DNA of 64,000 bases from Quillaja saponaria (Eukaryota > Streptophyta > Magnoliopsida > Fabales > Quillajaceae). This document shows positions 1 through 11,781 of this stretch, one piece after another. The notes under the pieces are model-generated. The model was given only the letters and a program-made list of their open reading frames with translations. It ran no database searches and was not told the origin of the DNA. How positions within the stretch are numbered: position 1 is the stretch's first letter; the number at the start of each line of letters is the position of its first letter. The DNA is taken from contig CM055611.1 of NCBI GenBank assembly GCA_029379385.1, positions 4,340,001 to 4,404,000 of the forward strand, given 5' to 3'. The position numbers and the translations under genes are program-made.

Positions 1-355
1 TAACAAGAACTGTTACCAGAATAAATTACAGTGAAAATCACTGCTGTTAACTTTGTTAAAGCTAGCTCAGCCGAAGCATATAAATATAAGGATGGCACAT
101 TTGTATAAAACAAAGGAAAAAAAACAAAGAATCCCTGCTAGACAGCTCATCCAGACCCATAAGTAAAACAAGTTTTATCCACGTAGAAAAAAATTCTTAG
201 AACAATCTTGTTCTCCGAAGATGCCTTCATGGCAATTGTCACCATATTTTGTCTTACATAGAAACGTTATAAGAAGAAGCATTGGGATGGCTAATACTCC
301 CTTCCCCTGATTTTTCTACAGTCTTTCTTGCCTGTCTTATAAAGAGATTAAGACA

Positions 356-1133
356 ATGGGAGCTGCAACAAGGGAGAAAGGTGTCCTGAAATTCGGTGCA
401 TCCCGGTAGATACGTCGAGATTCACAGAGAACCCATAACTGCAGCTGAGATCATGAGGAAGAATCCTAGGCACTGCATTACTCGACCAGATGTATTCGAT
501 TTCCCATGGATTGTGATTAGACCTGATTCAGTTTTGGTAACTGGCAGAGTTTTCTTCATTGTTCCTTACCTTACCATGTATAACTTGTTAAAAGAAAAAG
601 AGCAGAGCAACCAATTTCCACCCTCTCCACCAAGCCAATGTCCCAAAAAACATGTCCAACTACAGCCTCTCAAACAAAATTCACCACTCAAGACATACGC
701 TGGGATGACACCAAAGCATCAAAATCATAACCGGTTTGTTAAGAAATCAACTAAGGAGATGTCTTGTCAGTTGGCAAGTCTGTGGGAACCTGATAATGAT
801 AACAGACTCAAAAGAGAATCCTGTGCTCAGTATTCTCCTAAGGTGATTAAGTATGAAAACATGGACCAAAAAGTCGAACAGCAGTCTAGATCCTACAATG
901 ACATAGAGTATGAAAAAAGCAGCAAATACATTAGAGAGAAGTTGCCCAAAAATGATGATAATCTTGAGTTTATGTTTAGTAAACAAGTGACTATGTTGAA
1001 ATCTTGTTTAAGGAAATCAGACAGTGTTCGAAATTTTCTTAATCTTAAGGTGTCTTTTTTCTTACCAGTCAGGGATGAGGAGCAGCAGAGGAGATTTCAT
1101 AATTGTCAAACATACTATACATGCTCTACTTAA
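356..1133 (+). pseudogene. DUF4228/PADRE-domain protein, left copy, 5' frameshift
   Basis: The family start codon is the ATG at 356 (MGAATREKG...). About a dozen codons later an extra base near 394 throws the reading into a TAG at 407. The correct frame resumes at 396 and stays open to 1133 for 245 codons, so the body and C-terminus are better preserved than in the right copy. Visible family features are the HPGRYVEIHREP, TAAEIMRKNPRH and RPDVFDFPWIV motifs and the GRVFFIVPYLTMYNLL stretch. These define the plant DUF4228 (PADRE) domain, whose members are linked to stress and pathogen responses but have no known enzyme activity. It converges on the NPH3 relic. A sequencing indel cannot be excluded; otherwise only an alternative start could yield protein. 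Confidence 0.75.
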
Positions 1134-2045
1134 ATCGGTGATACCTGCAAATCAGAGCGTTTTTTGTTCTGCAAAAAATTCATTAGTGTAGCTTGATTAA
1201 GCCTCCGAATGATACAGCGATGGCTTACATGACTTCTTCTATCATATGTTTATTTTGTACATCCAGCAAGAAAGCATATCTGATCATTGCCACAATACTT
1301 CTGCTCTGTTTGTTTGTCATCTTTTTAGTTGATTAAAAGAGTGTTATTTTTTTTGGTTCAGAACATTAGTGTAGCCAAATTCCTTTTTCACACTTCAGTT
1401 AGTCCCTATGAAGAAATAAACAAATACGTTACATAATATAACATCTTAATCCTCGAATTCTAGAAATCCCAATTACCATTTCATACAAGATCAAATTTTC
1501 CAAAAAAAAATAATTATATACATTGAGTAAAAGCAACTGATAAAAAGCCAATATACTGAACCAAACATTTCTTTAGCTGATCCCTTGGCATTAGAAAGAG
1601 TATAGGTATTGTTATCAATGCACATGTATGCACTATGCAGCAAGCAACATCCACAAGGTGGTCCCTAGATAACTAATAAGCTTCTTTTAGGAATTACCAT
1701 GGGATTAGATATTGGAATTATTACTTACATATCTGGTCGTAAAAGTGAGTTTTGATGCAGTAATGTTTTGGATTAGAAGATAATTAAGGATTCAGGAAAA
1801 GGATTTTCTGTAACACAGTTTCTGCTGCACATATATTGCTTCAACAATCTTTGGATGTATACAATCAAGACAAATAACTGTAGCCACCAAAAACCTGCAC
1901 TTGCAATCAAGAAGACCATCCCACTGATACTAACTCAAAGGACAATTAATGACTTACAAATTGGCCAAAAAGAGAAAGAAAATAAAGTTATAAAGGTCAC
2001 GACCAGTTGCCCAATGAGTGCAAAGAAGAAATCTGACACAATTAC
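1134..2045. other. Spacer between convergent gene relics, no gene seen
   Basis: AT-rich non-coding sequence between the 3' ends of the DUF4228 and NPH3 relics. It aligns with 29015-30036 in the right copy with scattered substitutions and small indels. The short open frame at 1855-2049 is not kept in the right copy, so I do not call a gene. Confidence 0.6.
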
Positions 2046-3776
2046 CTAGTCTCTGCTAGCACATGTTCTCTCTATCACCCTGGAATCTGTTCTGTGCGAA
2101 TGCCTTGACAGAGAGCTTGGTCCCCTGGAAGAACTATGTGCAAAGAAGCTCAGTATACCAATTTTCTTTGAGAAAGAGCTCATAAACTTACGCGAACTAG
2201 ACTTTGCCATATCCCTCTTCATGGAAACATGTTCTTTTTCAAGATCGTTTAATCTCATTCGTAAGCAAGCTAGCTCAAGGTTTAGTTCACGGTTCTTAGT
2301 TGTCTCGTGGAGACTTTGCTGCACTAGTACACCACTACTTATCCGCCATGATTGGTGTGTTAGTTTTTGATCATCCTCACCATATGAGCAGCACAAAATA
2401 GAGTACTTGAACTATGGATTGGAGAGAAAGTCACTCATTTTGTGCAGAGTATGCTTGCTTTTGGAAATCAATCAATTTGCATAGTTTGTTCTTGTCCAAT
2501 TCTGATGAACCCTGATGGTACTGAAAAATGCAATTACAGAAGAATCAGTTATACAGGGAAAAAAGTACACGTGTTTTTGTAAGTAATCCTATTAAATCCG
2601 GGTCAATCTTGTAATAAAAAAACCAAATTTGCATCTTCCATTGATGAGATCTAGAAAGTAGTGACATATAAATTATCAGTATCTAGTGTTCGAAGAACTT
2701 CGTTTGATAATCTCAGAAATATCAGTAATACTTTTTATTCTTAATGTATGTTAACAATAATATCTTATTTATGAAGAGAGTGATTAGGCAAGCACTCCCC
2801 GTTGAGAAAAATCAACAGCAATTTTCTTCAACATGTAAAAAAAGAATTTCTTCCGTTTAGTTTTTATGCTAAAATGCAAATTATGTTTCCTTACTCAAAT
2901 TTGGTTGACTTCAGATAACATTCTTAAATATCTACAAAGGAAGATGAAAATCACATACTTTCAAATAAATATCAATGGCTCGATATAATCATCATGAACT
3001 GTTCATGCATGCGCTGGCAAGATCTCTGCAATGACCATGAACTTGGAAAGCGTAAGGTTTGCATCAGGAGCAATTTCGGCAAGGTAATTACCCACTAGTT
3101 TTGCCACTTTAACCAATGCAGTTTGGGAAGGTGCATGAGGGCTATTGGATTCAAAAACAGAAGCATCTTTTAGATCATCTTGCTGAGAGAAGTTTACCAA
3201 AATTCTATGAACTGTATCAACATCAATTAAAGGTACCACCAGCGTGCCCGAAAGATGGAATCAAAAGATCATCCAGAGTGACAATATCCAGCTGTGACCC
3301 AATCCTCCCTTCTAGATCAAGTCTACAAGAAATATTGCAATCAAGCATCACTACACTCCGCTAAAGCCCAAAAAGGAAATTGATGGGGACAAAAAGCTTC
3401 TCAACTGGTAAAAGACATACAATTGTCTCAACTACAAGTTGTTCATGCCCTTTGGAACCTGAATTGATCAACTTTCTTATGGCTTGATGGATTCCATAAG
3501 CTGGATTTCTCAGTTAACTCTTTGCGCATAATTTACAAGGGAGGCACCAATGCTTTCAGGAGGAACTCCACAACATTTCATGGCTGTTATGACCCTTTGA
3601 TACAAGTCAATTTCGAAGAACTGAAAGATCTTCTATCCACCAGTCACCATCAGATTTGGCTTGCCTCTTCATGTGTTAGCCTCCCTGAGCTGCTATACAC
3701 TAGACGTGAGAAACTAGAAGCAATTTGCTCTGCACAAGCCTTTGAGGCTATGTCATCAATGAAGTGACTAACTACT
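2046..3776 (-). pseudogene. NPH3/BTB protein pseudogene lacking its N-terminal part
   Basis: On the minus strand, 2046-2520 matches exon 4 of the intact gene at 30037-33856, and 2959-3776 matches the 3' two thirds of its exon 3. The C-terminal end (VIERTCAS) and the HRILVNFSQQDD and EIAPDANLTLSKF motifs can still be read. Several indels break the frame: part of the coiled-coil segment in exon 4 is lost near 2300, and exon 3 is read in separate pieces (3003-3239 is one). Exons 1 and 2 and the first third of exon 3, which hold the BTB domain, are gone through a deletion of about 1 kb at 3776. It cannot encode a normal family member. Confidence 0.88.
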
Positions 3777-3935
3777 TGGAAACCAATTTTTAAGACTAAC
3801 AACAAAATGATGTTTGCCTAGCTGAATTAGAAAAATGGGAGCTTACTGTCATGTCCTATACCTACTAAAGGAGGGGAAACCAACCAATCGCAAATATATA
3901 CAAGAAGAAATTTTGGGCAAGAAAACTAGAAATAA
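3777..3935 (-). other. Relic of NPH3 intron 1
   Basis: This short stretch matches 32913-33070, inside intron 1 of the intact NPH3 gene. It directly abuts exon 3 sequence, which defines the deletion joint. Homology to the right copy ends near its right edge. Confidence 0.7.
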
Positions 3936-5509
3936 TCCCACGAGTTGATGAACATTTATGTATTATTAGTGTAACATAATGTGTAGTACTTATGTGCTGA
4001 TCATTGAAGGACGATAAAAATGAACCCGAAATAGGTTATCCCCAACTATTCTATCGACAAGTGCTCTAGCATAACCTGTATGGAGCTGAGAGCAATTCAA
4101 TAAAAGAAAAAAGAAAAGAAAATTAACGGAAATGAAACAATCAGGAGACTGAAAACTGGTTACAATAACTTCAGACCTTCAAGACCAGTAGTAAGTAGAC
4201 CAAGATTTAAAATTTTCCGAATTCTCGCAAGCCGGGACATTCAAACACTGTTACATAAATTGATTTTTGCTTTTCCTTCATACTTCAATGCAGAGAAAAC
4301 AAATTAATCAACATTTAAAAAATAATAATAATTCAGTCTCAGAACAGTTAATATTCAAGAGACGAAGAGAGAAAGAGAGTGAGGTGCCATTTCTGAATAT
4401 ACACATTCCGACTCAAACCACTTCAACCCAACTTCTGTTGCTTAAGTACGAAGCATGGCAAGTAAACTAGATGATTCATAGGCAAATACTAAAGTCTCAT
4501 CCAAGTCAAGAACAACCTATATGGCACGCCATATATGTCAGATCTATTGTCATGACAAGGCATAAAATTCCTGCTACAAATCAAGGGACATATATTGTCT
4601 AAGTTTCAAACAGAGCCTAACAACAGAACCTAAATATTTTATGGATAAATAAAGAAAAAATGTCATATGCATTAATCTTTACTACCTTTTCCATAATTAA
4701 TATCCCTAAACAAAGGAAATGAAGATAACAAAAATGACAATTGAGATGAACCAAGAAATACAGACAAAATGTAATATTTTTATAAAACCTATACATTTTT
4801 TTTGCATTAAAGAGGTATTCACTCAAAATAAGAACATCACAATAATTAGATCTAATTCAAATCAGTTTCCAACCAGCTATATACATTCTAAAGCAAAAAA
4901 GAAAGATGAAAATCCAAAACCATAACAAATTTGTAAATGATAAAGCATCACAAAACCTAAAAACTAAAGAATATATCATATAGAAGCACACATAAGAAAT
5001 TAGCTATATGTAGAATGAACGCATAAAGTAATGACAGATGCTACAAAGTTTTAAACTTCATGTCAAGTTTGAAAAGGGTGACCAACCCAAAACTATGGCA
5101 TTATAAGTTGTAGTGCTGAAATTAGAGGATCGAACTTGGGGAACTTTATCAATCATCTAAGTTTTTTAATAAATACAACACAACAATGAAAATTGACAAC
5201 TCACTTTATTTGATACAAGTTGTCAAAGTCAATCACTCTACAGTTTAACACTATAACCTATAATGCTCAAATAGTGACTAAAAAGTTCTAACGATAAAAG
5301 TATCTAAATCTTTACGTTATGTAAAAACAGATGCTAATAAGATCCTTGATCCCTTTTTTATTGTTGTTTAATCAACAAAAAATATAATTTCTATCATCGC
5401 CAAATATCTTTACAAGACTCTTTGTGGCCATAAACTATAGTAACCCTCCTCCTTTATCCGGTCATTGGACTTTAGAGAATAGCTACCCCTTTCACTTAGT
5501 GCTAATCTT
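3936..5509. other. AT-rich intergenic stretch, no gene recognised
   Basis: No long open frame with recognisable protein similarity. The 60-70 codon frames at 4267-4470, 4617-4826 and 4719-4925 are lysine/asparagine-rich and look accidental. A promoter-box-B-like string near 5130 on the minus strand lacks a matching A box. Confidence 0.5.
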
Positions 5510-5850
5510 TTTTTTCTTTTTCTTTTTCATAAGTAATAATTTTATTGAAAAGAAAAGAGTAAAATCTTTGTACACAAGGCAAGTACAGTTACCAACATAA
5601 CACACGGGAGACAAAAGCAAAGTAGTAACTATAATCCAATCCATCTAAGAACTCAACAAAATCAAATGGAGTAGAAAGAAAGCTGAATAGACATCTATTC
5701 GAATCACAAAAATGAAAAAAGATTGCTTCAAATTTTCACTGACGTCTCCTCACTATTGAACATGCTGTTATTCCTCTCTAGGCAAAACACAAACATCAAC
5801 TAGAGAGGGCCCTCCTCCTTTATCTAGGCTTGGGATCTACAAGATAAGAC
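5510..5850 (-). mobile_element. Retroposon 3' end (LINE-like), with poly-T at left
   Basis: A T-rich tract at 5510-5528 is followed by CATAAGTAATAATTTTATTG and about 320 bp that recurs at 10735-11020 and 26938-27290. On the minus strand it reads as an AATAAA-containing 3' end running into a poly-A tail, as in plant L1 elements. No coding part is attached here, so the class is inferred from the tail and from its repetition. Confidence 0.5.
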
Positions 5851-6720
5851 CCTGGCGAACTCCATTCGACGTAGAAAGGTAGGAAAATGAATTCTTCAAA
5901 AATAATTTTTAAAATGTATTTGTTTTTCTTTCTTAATTATTGTTTGGTCCTTTACGATTATCTCAATTTCTAATTTAATCCTCAATATTCAAAAATTTTC
6001 TAATTTAAGTACAACTGTCTCGCTCACCTGTTATGTATAAAACAAAAAATAAACGTATTTGACATTAAGATAATGACATGTTCACAGTGTTATGAAATGT
6101 TTTGGGGTTCCTATAGTCTTAACTCAAGGTAACTGATAAAAGCATACTCTACTAATGAAAACAAAAAAATTACCACAAGAAAAAATTATCGGCTTTCTGC
6201 AAGCAAAAACTAGCAGAGAAATAGAAAAAGAATTAGTTCTAGACAAGAATTCTAGCAAGTAGGATGTAAAAACAAAAAATTCTAACTGAAGTTGAGATAC
6301 AATAACTACTCCACTAAGACTAAATTTAGTAATGATGTGACTTTTAAAAAATTGATACTCTGCACAACTAACAAAAATCACAACCAGCTTCTAGAAACAT
6401 CCCTAAAGCATCTTGACTTTTTATAGGCAATAAAAAAACACCATAAAAAAATAACTAATCAAAAAAAAATTTTTTTTTTGGTGACTTCTAAAAAGCCATA
6501 TAACCTTCTTGAATAACTTTACAAATTCAGCCAAAATTCAGCACTTAAAAATCACCCCTTTAATTACACTGCAAGTTTAGTCTTTTTTTAATTTTATGAT
6601 TATAAAATTTTGGCAATGAGAGAATGGATCTAGGTTAAGAAACTTTGAATCTTGAAGAATAAAATTTACTTAAAAGACTGAAACAATCATAGGGGCCTAA
6701 AATAGTAAATAAGGACCTGC
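5570..6720 (+). repeat. Direct repeat, partner of 10735-11773
   Basis: From the retroposon body through the first half of the inverted-repeat arm, this block is collinear with 10735-11773. Shared landmarks are a GAGGGCCCTCCTCCTTTAT string, the AATTTCTAATTTAATCC segment near 5970, ACATGTTCACA near 6075, and the arm segment TTCTAGCAAGTAG. By eye identity is about 80-85%. The partner copy is cut off at 11773 by the LTR remnant. Confidence 0.7.
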
Positions 6721-8135
6721 CTTCCTCCTCACCTCCTTCCCAAAATAATAAATTCACATCCCTCCTAAAATAATAAAGTTAGTTGCATTACCTGTGAGTC
6801 ATTTGAAATTATTGGCGATCAGTACCTATGCAACCAACATATAGACTTTGTGTATCGCAACTAATCATCATATAATTTGTTGTCTCGAGGAATAACCGGA
6901 TCTCGTATAGCTGCAAGACACCTTGTACATCTCGCTTGGTGACCACAAAAGGGTCTACCTTGACCTCATTTTTATCACGATTGAAAAGAGACTAGCTTTA
7001 TATGCTTTTTCTTGTTTGATTCTTGTAATAAATTTATGCATAAAAATTAATAAAATGTCAAAAACAATAAATAACAAAAACGTATAGAATGCTTATGATA
7101 ATACTTATCAGCATTACTTAAAACCAACTCAATATTTTTTCTTTCAAACAATCTTATTGCTCTTCTGCAGACTAAGACAAATATTAAGTTGGTTTTAAGT
7201 AATGCCAGTAAGTATTATCATAAGCATTCTAGACGTTTTTGTTATTTCTTATTTTTGACATTTTATTAATTTTTTATGCAAAAATTTATTACAGGAATCA
7301 AACCCGGTAAAGCTTATAAAACTAGTCACTTTTCAATCATGATAAAAAATGAGATCAAGATATACAGACCCTTTTGTGGTGGCCAAGCAAGATGGACAAT
7401 GTGTCTTGCAACTATATGAGATACGATTGTTCTTAGAGACAACAAATTATGCGAGGATTAATTGTAATACACAAAGTCTATATATCGATTGCATAGGTAC
7501 TTATTGTCTAATGTTTCAAACGATTCACAGGTAATATAACTAACTTTATTGTCTTGGGAGGGATGTGAATTTATTATTTTGGGAGGGAGGTGAGGAGGAA
7601 GGCATGTTCTTAATTACTGCTCTAGTCCCTTATGATTGTTTCAGTCTTTTTAAGTAAATTTTATCTCTAAGATTCAAAGTTTCTTAACCTAGATCCATTC
7701 TCTCATTGCTAAAGTTTTTATAATTATAAAAAAAACTAAACATGCAGTGTTATTAAAGGTGTGATTTTTTACACGCTAAACTTTGACTGGATTTGTTAAT
7801 GTTTTTCAAGAAGATTATGTGACTTTTTAAAAGTCATAGCACAAAAAAAAAAAAAAAACCTTTTTGGTTAGTTATTTGTTTAGGGTGTTTTTTTTTAAAA
7901 CTATTTTTAAAAAGTTAGGATGCCCTTGTTTACAAAAGTTAGTTATGACTTTTTATCAGTTGTGTAGAAATATCAATTTTTTAAAAGTCACATCATTATC
8001 AAACTTAGTCTTGGTGGAATTATTTTTGTATCTCAACTTTAGTTAGAATTTTTTGTTTTTACATTCTACTTGCTAGAATTTTTGCTTATAACCAATTTTT
8101 TTCTATTCCCCTGCTAGTTTTTGCTTGCTGGAAGC
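6190..8135. mobile_element. Foldback-like element with arms of about 1 kb
   Basis: Sequence from about 6190 to 7150 returns in reverse complement from about 7165 to 8135. Paired landmarks are GCTTTCTGCAAGC at 6191 and GCTTGCTGGAAGC near 8123; AATGATGTGACTTTT near 6330 and its complement near 7985; CTTCCTCCTCACCTCC at 6721 and its complement near 7590; and ACTTAAAACCAACTC near 7115 and its complement near 7185. Divergence between the arms is moderate, so the hairpin is old. No transposase frame or clear target-site duplication is visible. A single arm of the same family lies at about 11360-11773. It could be a foldback or Mutator-type non-autonomous element. Confidence 0.75.
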
Positions 8136-8489
8136 TTAGATCTGCTTCTTATTTTATTGTTTTTATTTTTAATTTATAAATTTTTTGCTCTTATTTGTAC
8201 GAAGTATATTTACAGTTATTGAATTTTAGTTTTTTTTTTTTGGTTGAAATACTAATTATCTATTATATATTTGAATTTTGGGAACAATTTTTTGATGTGT
8301 TTAACAATAATCGATAATCGACGATAACCAACCACCACCTACGAAGTTACAGACGGTTGACGATTATGAAAAACCGAATATGTTAGTTGTTACTCAAATG
8401 AACTTATGGGAGATTCGACTTTGTCGAGTCGGTTGGTAAAAGTATCATAACCAATCCAAACAGACTGATTGCTCAACTCTAGGCAAAAC

Positions 8490-8716
8490 TATGGGAATGG
8501 CAGCTGGTCGGTATTTTTGGGAAAAGATGTTCAAAGATGTGGACAAATTAGTGAAAAGGTTTTTCATCTTGCCAATTCGGTAAAGGTACTTCACAAAACA
8601 TAAGACTATACACTATGTTACCTATACCGAAGGCACTACGGATTCATTTGAGCATGGATTTTATCTTGGCAATTCCAAAGACAGCAAAGGGCTATGATTC
8701 CATTTTTGTTATGGAC
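8490..8716 (+). mobile_element. Ty3/gypsy integrase fragment (degenerate)
   Basis: With small frame changes the plus strand reads AAGRYFW.KMFKDV.KLVKR, then LPIPKA, then LSMDFILAIPKTAKGYDSIF. These match the end of the integrase zinc-binding region and the start of the catalytic core of Ty3/gypsy polyproteins, where PLPIPxAPW and SMDFxxGLP are standard. Only about 75 codons remain, and no flanking reverse transcriptase or LTR is recognisable. It is a dead scrap. Confidence 0.65.
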
Positions 8717-9490
8717 CTAAACTACGCTACATGGATATAGTACCACACCAGAATGATAAAAAATAAAAAACAACTTATTAGGTAAACAGTGGCAAGATAG
8801 CTCACATTGCCTAGAAAAGCTGATCGAGAATCCACTTCCTCTTGAGGTGCTTAAGATGCAACAACAGTTGCAGGGTTAGGTGAACATAAAAATGAATAGT
8901 AAATGTGATGATAAAATACAATTGGCCAAATTGACCAATCAATTAGCCAACATCGTTATCACTTGTACTAAGTTTGCATCAAGAAACATTAAATTAAGAC
9001 ATCCTATGAAAAGGTAAACTAAAAGAAAATGAAGAAAATAAATATTAGAAAATCCCAAGGAGAAATAGGTTTAAAGTTTCAACAGATTAGGGGAAAAAGA
9101 TATTCTTTTCATTTTATTGGTCACATTCCCAACTCCCAAGGACCAATGGAGGCAAAATAGAAATAAAATGCCACAAAAATACTGATACATTTTAATCTTT
9201 CAACTAGTAAACAAACCACAAGTATATGAAAGAAATGAAACAGTCAACACTCAACAGTAAAAGGAAAGGCTTTTCTAATTAGTTATCTCTTGCTACCTGT
9301 GACCTCAAACTGAGGTATGTGATGGAACAACTTTATCTTATATTGGTAAATTTCTCCTTTTCTAGACATATTAATTTGTAAGTTAGAAAAGAGACGGTCC
9401 TTAAAATAAAATATTTTGCCCCATATTCATGGTAAAAAACTTTAGGATTCAAATATCATTTCTAAACATTCAAATATTAAATGCACTAGT
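8717..9490. other. AT-rich stretch, no gene recognised
   Basis: Follows the integrase scrap. It may contain more decayed retroelement sequence, but I could not read any further protein motif. No RNA gene seen. Confidence 0.4.
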
Positions 9491-9499
9491 TTCTATCAT

Positions 9500-9996
9500 G
9501 AAACTCAGTAAACTCATAAGACAAAATTCATAGTTTTGACAATTTTTTAGGACTCCGAAGGCTACCCAACCCCTTGTAATGAGCATTAATCTTTTTTTTC
9601 ATAAGTAATCATTTCATTAAAAAAATGAAAGAGTAAATCTTTTTACACAAAACAAAAGGATCTACCTTAGTCACATCTTTTATAGTGGTTGAAAAAAGAT
9701 TAGCTAGATAAGTATTATAAAAAATTATTCCTATAACAAATTTATGAATAAAATATTAAAAACAATAAATAACAAAAATGTATAGAATACTTATAATAAT
9801 ACTTACCAGCATTACTTAAAACAAACTCAATATTTTTCCTTACAAACAATCTAATTGCTCTTCAAAAATATTCAGCATCTCTAAGTATGCGTCAAGCTGG
9901 TATGCAATGCGTGGTAAACTCATAAGCCAAGAATCCACAATTTTGATAATGTTTTAGGACTCTGAAAGATACCCAACCCTTAATCTTTTTTCTTTT

Positions 9997-10030
<34 letters not shown>

Positions 10031-10740
10031 CTATAAGTAATTATTTTATTAATAAAGAAAGAGTAAATCATTGTATAAAAAACACAAGGGTCTACCTTGA
10101 ACACATCTTTTATAGCGGTTGAATAAAGATTAGCTAGATAAGTATGACAAAAAATGATTCATGCAACAAATTTATGGATAAAAAATTAATAAAATGTCAA
10201 AAACAATAAATAACAAAAATAAATATAATACTAATGATAATACTTACCATCATTACATAAAACCAACTCAATATTTTTCTTTTCAAACAATTTAATTGCT
10301 TTTAAAAAAATATTCGGCTTATCTAAGTATGCATCAAGTTGGTATTTAATGCCTGATTATAAGTCAAGAATCCGTAGTTTTGACAATGTCCTGGGACTCT
10401 GAAGGATAGCCAACCCATTTTTCTTAGTGCTAATCTTTTTTTTTTCATAAGTAATTATTTTATTAAAAATAAAAAAGTAAAATCCTTGTACACAAAATAG
10501 AAAGGTCTACCGTGATCGCATATTTTATAACGATTAATTACAGATTAATGGATAAGTATGACAAAAAAAGATTCTTATAACAAATTTATGGACAAAAATT
10601 AATAAAATGTCAAAAACAATAAATAACCCAAAGGTATATAATACTTATGATAATACTTACTAGCATTATTTAAAACTAACTCAACTAGAGATATCACTTC
10701 TCTTTTATCCACATTACTTAAAACTAACATAACTCAAGGC
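9500..10740 (-). repeat. Three head-to-tail copies of a poly-T-led retroposon end
   Basis: Three units of roughly 400-470 bp begin near 9500, 9905 and 10370. Each has an AGTTTTGACAAT-like lead, a TAATCTTTTTT tract (about 45 T/C at 9980-10031), CATAAGTAAT.ATTTTATT, a ACACATCTTTTATAG segment, and the AAATGTCAAAAACAATAAATAAC string. They end in CATTACTTAAAAC.AACTC, although the third is shortened. A related partial unit at 6940-7190 forms part of the inverted-repeat element. The minus-strand sense again looks like a polyadenylated 3' end. Confidence 0.65.
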
Positions 10741-11773
10741 AAGTACAGTCACCAATATAACACACCAAATACAAAAGCAAAGCAATAAGTACAATTCTAT
10801 CCACCAAATAAATCAACAAAAAATCAAATGGAGTGGGTAGACTGAATAGGCATCCATTGGAATCACATAAATAAAAATTTTCTATTCAAATTTCCATCAA
10901 CTCCTCCTAACCATTGAACATGTAGTTTTTTCTCTCGAGCCAAATAACCCATATCAAATAAAGAGGGCCCTCCTCCTTTATCAAGGCTTGGAACTGGAAG
11001 GGTATGACCTTAGCGGAGCTCCCTCAAGGTAAGAAGGTAAGAAGGTAAGAAAGGAAATTCTCCAAAAATAGTTTTTAAAATGTATTTTTTTTCATAATTA
11101 CTATTTTGGTTATTCAAGATTATCTCATTTTCTAATTTAGTCCTCCAAGATTCAATTTTTTTTTAACTTAAGTACAATTCTCTCACTCACTTGTTATGTA
11201 TAAAAGAAAAATAATCATATTTAATATTAAAATAATAACATGTTCACAATGTTAATAAAAGCTTTGGGTCCTTGTAGCCTTGACTCAAGAAGCAAGTGTA
11301 GGAGTGTGCCTAAGAAAAACGTGTTTCTAGAAATCAATAACTAGTAACGAAAGAGAAAATAAATTTGTTATAGGAAAAAATTCTAGCAAGTAGAAAGTAA
11401 AAACAAAAAAATCTACCTAAATTTGAAATACAATAAGTACTCCACTAAGGCCGAATTTGGTAATGATGTTGCTATACAACTAAAAAAAAGCTAGAATCAA
11501 CTTTCAGAAACATCCTTAGGACATCTCTGACTTTTTAAAAGTAGTAGAAAAAATATCTCTATAACTAACCAAACAATTTTTTTGTGTTGTAACTTTTAAA
11601 AAGCCATAAAACCTTCTTGAAAAGCACATTTAATAGCATTAAATGTTTAGTTTCATTTTATGATTATAAAAGCTTTAGCAATAAGAGAATGAAACAAGGT
11701 TAAGAAACATTAAATCTTGGATATAGATAAAAATAAATAAAAATTGAAACAATCATAAGGGACTAAAAAAATA
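10735..11773 (+). repeat. Direct repeat, partner of 5570-6720, truncated at right
   Basis: Collinear with 5570-6720 (see that entry). It contains three AAGAAGGTA-type units near 11028-11050, absent as such from the partner. Its right part is one arm of the inverted-repeat family (TTCTAGCAAGTAG near 11384 to AAGGGACTAAAA near 11757). It stops where LTR sequence starts at 11782. Confidence 0.7.
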
Positions 11774-11781
11774 ATTAAGGT

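Larger units (their letters stand above)
1..3935 (+). repeat. Segmental duplication, left copy (decayed)
   Basis: This block aligns in the same orientation with about 27985-33070. Matching parts include the DUF4228 gene, the spacer between the genes, and NPH3 exons 4 and 3 with part of intron 1. Homology already exists at base 1, so the left edge lies outside the window. It fades near 3935, where the right copy is near 33070. The left copy is shorter mainly because of one deletion of about 1 kb inside the NPH3 gene. By eye the two copies agree at roughly 90% or better over coding parts. It is an old tandem duplication now split by about 24 kb of mostly mobile DNA. Confidence 0.9.

Noticed and set aside
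5120..5145. Box-B-like GTTCGATCC on the minus strand as a tRNA or SINE
   Set aside because: No A box at proper spacing and no cloverleaf.
9892..10104. Minus-strand open frame with a long lysine run
   Set aside because: Produced by the poly-T tract at 9980-10031 in a retroposon unit; no domain and not kept in sister units.
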